From positions 1 through 14,078 of the forward strand of contig CALHST010000308.1 of assembly GCA_938038825.1 (NCBI GenBank): a stretch of 14,078 nt of DNA. The letters are read 5' to 3'. The translations under genes were made by a program, and so were the position numbers. Each line of letters opens with the position of its first letter. Position 1 is the first letter of the stretch. This document shows, piece by piece, positions 7,454 through 13,466 of the stretch. The notes under the pieces were generated by a model. It did not search any database. It had not been told where the DNA came from and saw nothing but the letters and a program-made list of their open reading frames with translations. The stretch comes from an uncultured Paracoccaceae bacterium (GTDB lineage: Bacteria; Pseudomonadota; Alphaproteobacteria; Rhodobacterales; Rhodobacteraceae).

Positions 7454-8056
7454 TCAGTTGGTCGCTTTTTGAAAGATATAGCCGAAGCTGGTGCGGCTTG
7501 GTGGACCGGACAGGAACGCGTGCGTTTTCACATCGCGCAGGCCGGCTTGGTGGGCCATGTCTTTGATGACTTCGGGGCGAAACCAGCGGTGGCGAAACCG
7601 CAACCAAATCACCCAATTGCACCAGTGCGGTTTGGAGACAGTGAGGTAGAGGCGACCTTGCGCTGTCAATCTGTCGGCAAAGCGCCGCATCGCTGCATAG
7701 GGATCTTGGAAATGCTCAAGAACATGGGACGCCAGAACAGCATCAAACCGGGTATCTTGCGAGAATTCATCAAACCCGCAATTCAGCAGGTTTGGAGTGA
7801 TGCCACGTCGCGCAAATTGTGAACTGGCCCTCTTTAGCATGGCTTTGGATGGGTCAATAAGGGTCAGGTCTTTGCTGCCACCCGCATCGACCCATGACAA
7901 CGCGAAAGTGCCGGTTCCAGTTCCGATATCAAGTACGGGCCCAGATGGCACCACAGCGTTGGTTAGAAACTCGGCGTATGCCCGGGAATATCCCAAGCGT
8001 TGAGCCTTATGGTCCCAGGTTTCGGCGGCATGATCGTATGTGGCAGAGGTGTTCAT
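7454..8056 (-). CDS. Class I SAM-dependent methyltransferase
   Basis: 200 residues with a Rossmann-like methyltransferase core. Motif I is VLDIGTGTG (41-49), followed by the acidic end of the second strand at LTLIDPS (64-70), the strand FDAVLASHVLEHF (104-116) and RLYLTVSKP (135-143). The N-terminal AAETWDHKA helix resembles UbiE-type and small-molecule methyltransferases. The C-terminal part is short and basic (WLRFRHRWFRPEVI), with no added domain. It is the first gene of the apparent methyltransferase-ABM-AraC unit. Upstream lie about 126 bp with a hairpin next to the GST stop, so it probably has its own promoter. The ribosome site is weak. Methyl acceptor unknown. Confidence 0.9.
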   Translation of the reverse strand: MNTSATYDHAAETWDHKAQRLGYSRAYAEFLTNAVVPSGPVLDIGTGTGTFALSWVDAGGSKDLTLIDPSKAMLKRASSQFARRGITPNLLNCGFDEFSQDTRFDAVLASHVLEHFQDPYAAMRRFADRLTAQGRLYLTVSKPHWCNWVIWLRFRHRWFRPEVIKDMAHQAGLRDVKTHAFLSGPPSRTSFGYIFQKATN

Positions 8057-8147
8057 ACCACAACATTAAAGGGCCTTCTTGACTGCGCGCTAACGTCGGA
8101 ATGCCAATGATCGCCGTGAAACTGCCAAACTTTGGTGGCGGGTATGA

Positions 8148-8177
8148 ATGGCCAGAGCCTTCGCAGACTCTGGCCAT
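8148..8177 (-). terminator. 10-bp hairpin after the GST gene, probable terminator
   Basis: ATGGCCAGAG at 8148-8157 is the exact reverse complement of CTCTGGCCAT at 8168-8177, with a ten-base loop. It begins five bases beyond the GST stop codon, which suits termination of that transcript. The bases after the stem on the minus strand are not T-rich, so it is not a textbook factor-independent terminator. Confidence 0.5.
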
Positions 8178-8182
8178 ATGTC

Positions 8183-8881
8183 TTAGGGGCGTGGTGGGAT
8201 GTTAGAGGCTTTCGCGACCGCGGGGCGCGCTTTAAAGCGCGCGACATAGTCGACCAAGTTCTTGTGGTCAGACCAATTCAAAGCGTCCTGCGCACCATAG
8301 AATTCCAATGCTGCCAACCATGGGGCGATGGCGATATCCGCAATTGAATACTCTCCGGCGATCCACTCTTTCCCGTCCAGTTCTTTTTCCAGAACAGCGA
8401 GCAGGCGTTTGCCTTCGGCGACATAGCGTTGCTGGGGGCGTTTATCTTCCCATTCAGATCCGGCGAATTTCCAAAAGAACCCAAGCTGCCCCAGCATGGG
8501 CCCCAAGCCGCCCATTTGGAACATAAGCCACTGCGTGATCGTTGCTTTTTCAGTTGCGGTCGCGCCGATTAACTTTCCGGACTTCTCGGCCAGATACAAC
8601 AGGATCGCGCCGCTTTCGAATAGGCTGACGGGGGTGCCATTTGGGCCATTCGGGTCAATGATTGCGGGGATCTTGTTATTGGGGTTCAAAGAGAGGAACT
8701 CGGGGCTTTTGACATCCGAATCCGATAGCGTGACCAAGTGGGCCTCGTAGGGGATGCCCATTTCTTCCAGAGCAATGGATACTTTGACCCCGTTTGGTGT
8801 CGGGAATGAATATAGTTGCAAAACATCCGGGTTTTCTGCCGGCCATTTCGCATTTATCGGGAAAGTTGTGAAATCAACCAT
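8183..8881 (-). CDS. Glutathione S-transferase family protein, YghU/YfcG (nu-class)-like
   Basis: 232 residues: an N-terminal thioredoxin-like domain (about 18-105) and a C-terminal all-helical domain. The motif YSFPTPNGVKVSIALEE carries the Thr-Pro-Asn-Gly turn used by nu-class enzymes to hold glutathione; NKIPAIIDP supplies the cis-proline, and LFESGAILLYLAE contains the Glu-Ser pair binding the gamma-glutamyl group. QWLMFQMGGLGPMLGQLGFF is the typical YghU/Ure2-like helix. The protein contains no cysteine, as expected for nu-class proteins that use bound glutathione itself for disulfide reduction. The open frame extends upstream to 9463, but ATG 8881 is the true start: GGAGG lies seven bases upstream and the N-terminus fits the family. 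It is divergent from mscL. Its leader contains a ribosome-site hairpin and a tiny upstream ORF. Confidence 0.92.
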   Translation of the reverse strand: MVDFTTFPINAKWPAENPDVLQLYSFPTPNGVKVSIALEEMGIPYEAHLVTLSDSDVKSPEFLSLNPNNKIPAIIDPNGPNGTPVSLFESGAILLYLAEKSGKLIGATATEKATITQWLMFQMGGLGPMLGQLGFFWKFAGSEWEDKRPQQRYVAEGKRLLAVLEKELDGKEWIAGEYSIADIAIAPWLAALEFYGAQDALNWSDHKNLVDYVARFKARPAVAKASNIPPRP

Positions 8882-8888
8882 GTCAACG

Positions 8889-8910
8889 CCTCCAATCAGG
8901 GTAATGGAGG
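8889..8910 (-). promoter_or_regulatory. Leader hairpin that pairs the GST Shine-Dalgarno with an anti-SD sequence
   Basis: Read on the minus strand, CCTCCA (8910-8905) pairs with TGGAGG (8894-8889) across a ten-base loop. TGGAGG contains the GGAGG ribosome binding site of the GST gene, so folding would hide it. A six-codon ORF (MSPPLP, 8916-8896) overlaps the upstream arm: its CCT CCA proline codons are the anti-SD strand, and its TGA falls in the loop. A ribosome on those codons would open the stem. Pairing is seen; control is inferred. Confidence 0.4.
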
Positions 8911-8933
8911 TGACATAGGCTTTTTTCCCCGTA

Positions 8934-8939
8934 ATTATA
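8934..8939 (-). promoter_or_regulatory. Perfect TATAAT -10 element, candidate GST promoter
   Basis: The minus strand reads TATAAT across 8939-8934, 53 bases before the GST start, which would put the transcript start near 8927. No convincing -35 hexamer lies 16-18 bases further upstream, so the assignment rests on the -10 match and its position in the divergent GST/mscL gap. Confidence 0.35.
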
Positions 8940-9034
8940 GGCTTTGTGATGTGCGAAGATGTGCTAACGAGTGTTTGGTGGTGAACAACAAAAAAAATAC
9001 CGCACGAAACTAAGACAGAGGGAACACGAAACAA

Positions 9035-9448
9035 ATGCTTAGCGAATTTAAAGACTTCATTGCCAAAGGCAATGTTATGGACATGGCCGTTGGTATCATT
9101 ATCGGCGCAGCCTTTACTGCCATTGTTACGTCCTTGGTGGGCGACCTGATCAACCCGATCATCAGCTTGTTTATGGGTGGTATCGACTTCTCGAACAGCT
9201 TTGTGAACTTGGGCGATGGCGAACACACAACAATTGCTGCGGCTGACGAAGCTGGCGCGGCGGTGTTTGCCTATGGCCGCTTCATCATGGCTGTTATCAA
9301 CTTCCTGATCATCGCGTTTGTTGTGTTCATGCTTGTAAAAGCCGTGAACAAAGCGAAAGGTCCAGAAGAAGAGCCAGCAGCCGAAGAGCCAGCAGGCCCG
9401 ACACAAGAAGAGCTTTTGGCTGACATCTTGGCGGCACTGAAGAAGTAA
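9035..9448 (+). CDS. mscL: Large-conductance mechanosensitive channel
   Basis: 137 residues, typical MscL length; it forms a homopentameric inner-membrane pore that opens under osmotic downshock. The N-terminal amphipathic helix is MLSEFKDFIAKGNVMDMA, followed by TM1 VGIIIGAAFTAIVTSLVGDLINPII (19-43, with the conserved small-residue face and DLINP end), a periplasmic loop (about 46-78), and TM2 around RFIMAVINFLIIAFVVFMLVKAVN (82-105). The cytoplasmic end has an acidic Pro/Glu/Ala linker (PEEEPAAEEPAGPT) and the C-terminal bundle helix QEELLADILAALKK. GAGGGA lies 11 bases before the ATG, somewhat far. The gene is divergent from the GST gene and convergent with ald, sharing a strong terminator with it. 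Confidence 0.98.
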   Translation: MLSEFKDFIAKGNVMDMAVGIIIGAAFTAIVTSLVGDLINPIISLFMGGIDFSNSFVNLGDGEHTTIAAADEAGAAVFAYGRFIMAVINFLIIAFVVFMLVKAVNKAKGPEEEPAAEEPAGPTQEELLADILAALKK

Positions 9449-9470
9449 GATCTTTGCATTCAACGTTTGA

Positions 9471-9498
9471 AGGGCCCGCCAGCTTTGGCGGGCCTTTT
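9471..9498 (+). terminator. Strong factor-independent terminator after mscL, possibly used from both sides
   Basis: GGCCCGCC at 9473-9480 pairs with GGCGGGCC at 9487-9494 around AGCTTT, followed by TTTTGCTTTT. Flanking A and T bases extend the stem by A-T pairs. It sits 22 bp after the mscL stop and 11 bp beyond the alanine dehydrogenase stop. In the ald direction the trailing T-run is poor, so bidirectional use is only possible. Confidence 0.9.
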
Positions 9499-9508
9499 GC
9501 TTTTAGAG

Positions 9509-10627
9509 CTAGGCTTTCAGCGCGAGTTGTGGGGACAAGACGTCTATGCCCAACGCTTTACCGACCGCGAAGTAGGTCAGATGACCTGCGTGCACATTCA
9601 ACCCAGCCAGCAAATGCGGATCGTCCTCGCACGCTTGCCGCCAACCTTTGTTGGCCAAGGCCAGCATAAAGGGCATTGTGGCGTTGCCCAAAGCAATGGT
9701 CGAGGTTCGCGCAACTGCACCCGGCATGTTGGCCACGCAATAGTGCATGATGCCATCCACGTCATAGATCGGGTCTTCATGCGTCGTTGCGCGCGAAGTT
9801 TCAAAGCACCCGCCTTGGTCGATCGCCACATCGACAATCGCAGCCCCCGGTTTCATATCGGACAATTGCGCTTTGCTGACCAATTTGGGTGCCTCTGCGC
9901 CAGGGATCAGCACGGCGCCGATGACCATGTCTGCTTGTTCCACCAGTTCTGCGGTATTACCTGCGCTTGCGTAGCTGTTCTTGAAATCCCGCCCAAACGT
10001 GTCGTCGAGATAACGCAGACGGGGCAGGGAGCGATCCAGAACGGTGACGTCAGCGCCCATACCTGCAGCGATCCGCGCGGCATGTGTGCCAACAACCCCG
10101 CCGCCGATGACCACGACCTTCGCTGGGCCAACACCGGGCACACCGCCCATCAGCACACCGCGTCCACCATTGGCTTTTTGCAGCGTCCACGCACCAACTT
10201 GTGGCGCAAGCCGTCCGGCAACTTCGGACATCGGGGCAAGCAGGGGCAAGCCGCCTCTGGCGTCAGTGACAGTTTCATACGCGATGGCGGTACAGCCGCT
10301 TGCCAGCAGATCATGCGTTTGGTCCGGGTCCGGGGCAAGGTGCAGATAGGTGAACAGCAATTGCCCTTCGCGCAGCATTTTGCGCTCGCCCGCTTGCGGT
10401 TCTTTGACCTTCACGATCATATCTGCGCTCGCAAAAATGTCGGACGCGGTTTCAGCAATCGCGGCACCCGCTGCAACGTAGTCTGCGTCTTCAAAGCCTG
10501 CACCGCGACCGGCACCGGATTGGACAGTGACCGTATGGCCGTGTGACACAGCTTCGCGCGCAGCATTTGGCGTTAACCCAACGCGGAATTCCTGAGGTTT
10601 GATTTCTGTGGGGCAACCAATGTGCAT
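9509..10627 (-). CDS. ald: Alanine dehydrogenase
   Basis: Catalyses the reversible NAD-dependent oxidative deamination of L-alanine to pyruvate and ammonia in the cytosol. It has 372 residues, the family length. Substrate-site residues are present: Arg15 (FRVGLTP), Lys75 (VKVKEP) and His96 (TYLHLAPD). The NAD-binding Rossmann stretch is VVVIGGGVVGTHAARIA (171-187) with the acidic Asp198 at its second strand end (VTVLD). An in-frame ATG at 10666 would add 13 residues, but AGGAG about seven bases before 10627 and the family start MxIGxPxEIK settle the start. The gene is divergent from an Lrp/AsnC regulator, the usual arrangement for alanine-induced ald genes. Confidence 0.97.
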   Translation of the reverse strand: MHIGCPTEIKPQEFRVGLTPNAAREAVSHGHTVTVQSGAGRGAGFEDADYVAAGAAIAETASDIFASADMIVKVKEPQAGERKMLREGQLLFTYLHLAPDPDQTHDLLASGCTAIAYETVTDARGGLPLLAPMSEVAGRLAPQVGAWTLQKANGGRGVLMGGVPGVGPAKVVVIGGGVVGTHAARIAAGMGADVTVLDRSLPRLRYLDDTFGRDFKNSYASAGNTAELVEQADMVIGAVLIPGAEAPKLVSKAQLSDMKPGAAIVDVAIDQGGCFETSRATTHEDPIYDVDGIMHYCVANMPGAVARTSTIALGNATMPFMLALANKGWRQACEDDPHLLAGLNVHAGHLTYFAVGKALGIDVLSPQLALKA

Positions 10628-10680
10628 AAAGATCTCCTTCCTTATTTGACTGTAATATGGAACCAAAGGCGCCGCGTTTC

Positions 10681-10711
10681 ATTCGAAATAACTCTCGCGT
10701 TAGCGAATAAC
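10681..10711. promoter_or_regulatory. Candidate Lrp-type operator between ald and its regulator
   Basis: A broken palindrome has ATTCG (10681-10685) facing CGAAT (10704-10708) and, inside it, TAAC (10689-10692) facing GTTA (10699-10702). The same stretch also reads as two near-identical direct copies, CGAAATAAC (10684-10692) and CGAATAAC (10704-10711), 20 bp apart or about two helical turns. Lrp-family octamers bind such phased degenerate sites. Position midway in the 136-bp divergent gap supports it; binding is inferred. Confidence 0.4.
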
Positions 10712-10763
10712 TTTGGGATAAACGAGCGTAAGAGAGCCAATATGTGCAAAGGATGTGCGTCCA

Positions 10764-11222
10764 ATGGATTTAGACGAAACAGATCGCCGACTTTTACGGG
10801 CGTTGCAGCGCAAAGGGCGCATGTCCAACGGTGAGCTCAGCGAACAGGTTAATTTAAGCCCGTCCGCCTGCCACAGGCGGGTGCAGCGATTGGAAAAAGA
10901 AGGCCTGATCCGTGACTATGTGGCTTTGCTGAATGCTCGGAAATTAGGTGTCCCGACAACTGTCTTTGTGGAAATTACCTTGCAAGGGCAAACAGACGAG
11001 GTTTTGGATTCGTTCGAAAAGGCGGTGTCACGTATCCCGGATGTGCTTGAATGCCATTTGATGGCGGGTACGGCGGACTATCTTTTGAAAGTTGTGGCGG
11101 AGGACACAGACGATTTTGCCCGGATCCATCGCAAGCATCTTGCCCGATTGCCGGGGGTGGCACAGATGCAATCCAGCTTTGCCTTGCGCACAGTGTTCAA
11201 GACAACCGCGCTGCCTGTCTAA
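10764..11222 (+). CDS. Lrp/AsnC family transcriptional regulator, probable activator of ald
   Basis: 152 residues. The N-terminal winged helix-turn-helix (about 1-60) includes LDETDRRLLRALQRKGRMS and the recognition region LSPSACHRRVQRLEKEGLI (31-49). The RAM/AsnC ligand-sensing domain follows (about 65-145), with VFVEITL, the VLECHLMAGTADYLLKV strand-turn (94-110) and the final FALRTVFKTTALPV. Proteins of this type form dimers to octamers and respond to amino acids; the divergent alanine dehydrogenase gene suggests alanine here (an AldR-like role). GTG at 10755 is in frame, but AAGGA (10749-10753) lies only one base before it and ten bases before ATG 10764, so I chose the ATG. The stop overlaps the convergent membrane protein gene by four bases (CTAA). 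Confidence 0.95.
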   Translation: MDLDETDRRLLRALQRKGRMSNGELSEQVNLSPSACHRRVQRLEKEGLIRDYVALLNARKLGVPTTVFVEITLQGQTDEVLDSFEKAVSRIPDVLECHLMAGTADYLLKVVAEDTDDFARIHRKHLARLPGVAQMQSSFALRTVFKTTALPV

Positions 11223-11872
11223 AGGCGAAATGTCTGGCGGTTTACTGGGTTCAGAAAAATCAAACACACAAAGACGGAAAAAGCGAACTCGTAAACCTCC
11301 CATTGGCGGTCCAGATCAATCCAGGCACTGAACACGGTCGCAAAAATTGCAAGCAGGCCAATATGCTTTGGGGCAACAGGCACATAAAGAAATTCGCAAA
11401 ATCTGCGTACCCATGCGAGCCTAGGGTACAACAATGGCAGCACCAACAGATACGCCATGATGACAAGTGCAAGGCCGGTGCCAAAAACAAATTCGGTCAG
11501 ATGGGTGTCGCCGATAACCAAATTGTGGAAATTGGTTTCGCCCTGAAAGTTGTTGGCTTCGAAAAATTCAGAACTTTGAATGCCAAGAATCCGCTGGCCC
11601 CAGGAGATTTCCTCGCCTGCAGCAACAATGAATAGCAACGCGTAAAGACCCAGCAAGACGCGCCCGCGGCCGGAATTGCGCAGGGCCAAGATTGCCAAAA
11701 CAAGACCTGCTGCAAAAATTAGAATGGCGGTGGCATATTCGATGGGGCCGTCTTCTGTGGCAAAACTGGTCGAAAACGTCTCTGGCCGGAACAGTGCGAC
11801 CGCCCATGCCGCGATGATCCCGATGGCAAAGATCGCACGGAGTGCCCAAGTCAAAGCAGGATTGTAAAACAT
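11219..11872 (-). CDS. Uncharacterised multi-pass membrane protein with EEISWGQR motif
   Basis: 217 residues with about six hydrophobic segments: 10-29, 46-65, 70-86, 128-150, 162-184 and 194-208. Between the third and fourth lies a polar stretch that looks functional: AAGEEISWGQRILG (84-97), then NNFQGETNFHNL (107-118). The Glu-Glu, Gln-Arg and His-Asn residues just at the end of a membrane helix resemble an active or metal-binding site at the membrane face. I recall the same EEISWGQR...N-Q-E-N-HN pattern in other unnamed proteobacterial membrane proteins, but I know of no assigned function. No clear ribosome site precedes ATG 11872. A TATAGT-like -10 at 11914-11909 (minus strand) is a weak promoter candidate. 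The gene converges on lrp with a four-base overlap. Confidence 0.8.
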   Translation of the reverse strand: MFYNPALTWALRAIFAIGIIAAWAVALFRPETFSTSFATEDGPIEYATAILIFAAGLVLAILALRNSGRGRVLLGLYALLFIVAAGEEISWGQRILGIQSSEFFEANNFQGETNFHNLVIGDTHLTEFVFGTGLALVIMAYLLVLPLLYPRLAWVRRFCEFLYVPVAPKHIGLLAIFATVFSAWIDLDRQWEVYEFAFSVFVCLIFLNPVNRQTFRL

Positions 11873-11925
11873 GGAATGTCCACTGTTCGAGCCCGGTCAG
11901 AAACCGGAACTATATCACACCTAAG

Positions 11926-11956
11926 AAAAAAGCGCCCCTCCGCAAGGGAAGGGCGC
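11926..11956 (-). terminator. Factor-independent terminator of rpsU
   Basis: On the minus strand GCGCCC (11956-11951) and TCC (11949-11947) pair with GGA (11941-11939) and GGGCGC (11937-11932), with one A-C mismatch and a five-base loop, followed directly by six T residues (11931-11926). It lies about 60 bases beyond the rpsU stop and separates rpsU from the downstream membrane protein gene. Confidence 0.9.
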
Positions 11957-12017
11957 CAATCAAATTAGCACCACCATGTAAAGGATACACTGTGGATTTT
12001 GCGATAGTCCGCTCTGT

Positions 12018-12224
12018 TCAGAGCATCCCTTCGCGTTGTGCTTTTTTGCGAGCCAACTTACGGGCCCGGCGGATCGCTTCGGCTTTCTCGCGCGCTTTTT
12101 TCTCGGAGGGTTTCTCGAAATGTTGCTTCAGCTTCATTTCGCGGAACACGCCTTCGCGCTGCAGCTTCTTCTTCAGGGCACGAAGCGCCTGATCGACATT
12201 GTTGTCACGAACACTAACCTGCAT
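12018..12224 (-). CDS. rpsU: Small ribosomal subunit protein bS21
   Basis: 68 residues, very basic, with the bS21 pattern: MQVSVRDNNVDQALRALKKK (1-20), the REGVFREMKLKQHFEKPSEKK region (23-43) and the Lys/Arg-rich tail RRARKLARKKAQREGML. It is part of the 30S subunit near the 3' end of 16S rRNA and takes part in translation initiation. It is a single-gene unit with its own likely promoter, a start-site hairpin and a strong terminator. The ribosome site AGGTGG sits ten bases before the ATG and partly inside a GTGGT-GAAA-ACCAC stem. A small GCTCTG-TT-CAGAGC hairpin (12011-12024) spans its stop codon. Confidence 0.97.
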   Translation of the reverse strand: MQVSVRDNNVDQALRALKKKLQREGVFREMKLKQHFEKPSEKKAREKAEAIRRARKLARKKAQREGML

Positions 12225-12240
12225 GTGGTTTTCACCACCT
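12225..12240 (-). promoter_or_regulatory. GNRA-tetraloop hairpin over the rpsU ribosome binding site
   Basis: The minus strand reads GTGGT (12238-12234), GAAA (12233-12230), ACCAC (12229-12225) and then ATG directly. The five-pair stem with a GAAA tetraloop includes four bases of the AGGTGG ribosome site (12240-12235). Such a compact fold beside the start codon could tune initiation or be a binding site for feedback control; the fold is seen, the role is inferred. Confidence 0.45.
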
Positions 12241-12277
12241 TTCTAGATATGAGTTGCAAGGATTTGCAGGAAGTGGC

Positions 12278-12306
12278 GCTATAGCAAGCCTGCCCTATAT
12301 TGTCTA
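12278..12306 (-). promoter_or_regulatory. Sigma70-type promoter for rpsU
   Basis: On the minus strand, TAGACA (12306-12301, five of six matching TTGACA) is followed by exactly 17 bases and TATAGC (12283-12278, four of six matching TATAAT). The predicted start near 12271 gives a leader of about 47 bases. It lies in the divergent gap between rpsU and the COQ9 gene. Confidence 0.5.
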
Positions 12307-12337
12307 GTATGCAGATCATTGGACCCAGGGGGCACAC

Positions 12338-13036
12338 ATGACCGATATCTATGACAGCGTGACAGAGCAGCTTTTGGATGCAGCGCTGCTGCATGTGCCC
12401 TTTGACGGGTGGTCTGAGGCCACGTTTAAAGCCGCCCTGTCGGAAAGCGGCATTGATCCGGTGCAGGCGAAATCGGCCTGCCCTCGGGGGGCGGTTGATC
12501 TGGCCCTCGCGTTCCATCGGCGCGGTGATTCTGTGATGCTGGCGCGGTTGAAGTCCGACGACCTGTCTGAATTGCGCTATCGCGACAAGATCGCAGCAGC
12601 GGTTCGTTTTCGGTTGGAGGCGGTCGCGGACAAAGAAGCGGTGCGCCGTGGCACAACATTGTTCGCGCTGCCGATCTATGCAGCTGACGGTGCCAAGGCG
12701 ATCTGGGGCACATCCGATCACATTTGGACAGCGCTGGGCGACACATCGGATGACGTGAACTGGTACACGAAACGGGCGACGCTCAGTGGGGTTTATGCCT
12801 CGACAGTACTGTTCTGGCTGGGCGATGACAGTGTCGGTCACGAGGCGACGTGGGCATTCCTGGATCGTCGGATTGATGACGTGATGAAGATCGAAAAAAT
12901 CAAAGCGCAGGTGCGCGAGAACCCTGTTTTAAGTCGTGTGATGTCCGGGCCAAATTGGCTGCTGGGCAAGATCAAAGCCCCGATGAAGATGCCGGACATG
13001 GATCTGCCGGGCAGCTGGACTGCGCCACGCGACTAA
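12338..13036 (+). CDS. COQ9 family protein, ubiquinone biosynthesis
   Basis: 232 residues. COQ9 proteins have a TetR-like helical fold, bind lipids including ubiquinone intermediates, and assist the COQ7-type hydroxylation of the quinone ring; in bacteria they are typical of Alphaproteobacteria. Marks seen here are HVPFDGWSEATFKAAL (19-34), ACPRGAVDLALAFHRRGD (47-64) and, most tellingly, NWYTKRATLSGVYASTVLFWLGD (141-163), with WAFLDRRIDDVMKIEK (172-187) as the closing amphipathic helix. AGGGGG lies five bases before the ATG. The gene is divergent from rpsU, and its stop overlaps the convergent small membrane protein gene by four bases. The next forward gene is a quinone oxidoreductase, loosely consistent with a quinone theme. 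Confidence 0.93.
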   Translation: MTDIYDSVTEQLLDAALLHVPFDGWSEATFKAALSESGIDPVQAKSACPRGAVDLALAFHRRGDSVMLARLKSDDLSELRYRDKIAAAVRFRLEAVADKEAVRRGTTLFALPIYAADGAKAIWGTSDHIWTALGDTSDDVNWYTKRATLSGVYASTVLFWLGDDSVGHEATWAFLDRRIDDVMKIEKIKAQVRENPVLSRVMSGPNWLLGKIKAPMKMPDMDLPGSWTAPRD

Positions 13037-13386
13037 CTGGTGATCCAGAGGGTCAGCAGTGTTGCGATGTGGATGATCGCCACCACAAGGTTGGTTCTCA
13101 CGACGGGGTTTTGCAGACCGACTGCGGGAACTGTCATCAGTTTATAGAGAATTTGTAGTGAAAATAGGCTGACGCCAAGCGACAGCGCGGCTTCGCTGTA
13201 GCCACTGGCCAGTTGGATCAGTCCAAAAACACTGGCGATGGCCAGCGACGTATACAAGCAGACAAGGATGCGACGTCCGTCCGTTGCTGGGCCCAGAAAA
13301 GGGTCCATTTGTTCAGGGCGTTGCGCGATGCTGATCAACAGAGGGCCAAGGATCAAGATGTTCACAAGATATGATAGGGTGAGCAT
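13033..13386 (-). CDS. Small four-helix membrane protein of unknown function
   Basis: 117 residues with four predicted membrane helices: about 2-22, 39-60, 66-88 and 98-116. The loop RPEQMDPFLGPATDGRR (23-39) is the only sizeable polar stretch. There is no recognisable catalytic or transport motif and I cannot name a family. The frame is open upstream to 13776, but that extension is antisense to the quinone oxidoreductase; ATG 13386 has AAAGG seven bases upstream and directly starts the first membrane helix. The gene is divergent from the oxidoreductase (80-bp gap) and convergent with COQ9, with overlapping stops. Confidence 0.8.
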   Translation of the reverse strand: MLTLSYLVNILILGPLLISIAQRPEQMDPFLGPATDGRRILVCLYTSLAIASVFGLIQLASGYSEAALSLGVSLFSLQILYKLMTVPAVGLQNPVVRTNLVVAIIHIATLLTLWITS

Positions 13387-13466
13387 GGATGAACCTTTCG
13401 GGCTTGTCGCGCCGTGTGCGGGGTTTAGGATGTTTACGAAGCTCTGCTCAGAAAGGATCAATTCAC

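Noticed and set aside
8882..9463. N-terminal extension of the GST frame to 426 codons, running through the mscL gene.
   Set aside because: The added part is antisense to mscL, and GGAGG before ATG 8881 gives the correct family start.
9467..10546. A 359-codon forward frame, open for over 1 kb, opposite alanine dehydrogenase.
   Set aside because: It is the antisense shadow of a clearly recognisable ald gene; its translation is rich in Cys, His and Arg with no family pattern, as expected from codon bias.
11884..11907. A tRNA-like T-arm phrase (GTTCGAGCCC) and a CCGGT/ACCGG hairpin.
   Set aside because: No acceptor, D or anticodon arm can be drawn nearby; the phrase is too short to support a tRNA or a fragment of one.
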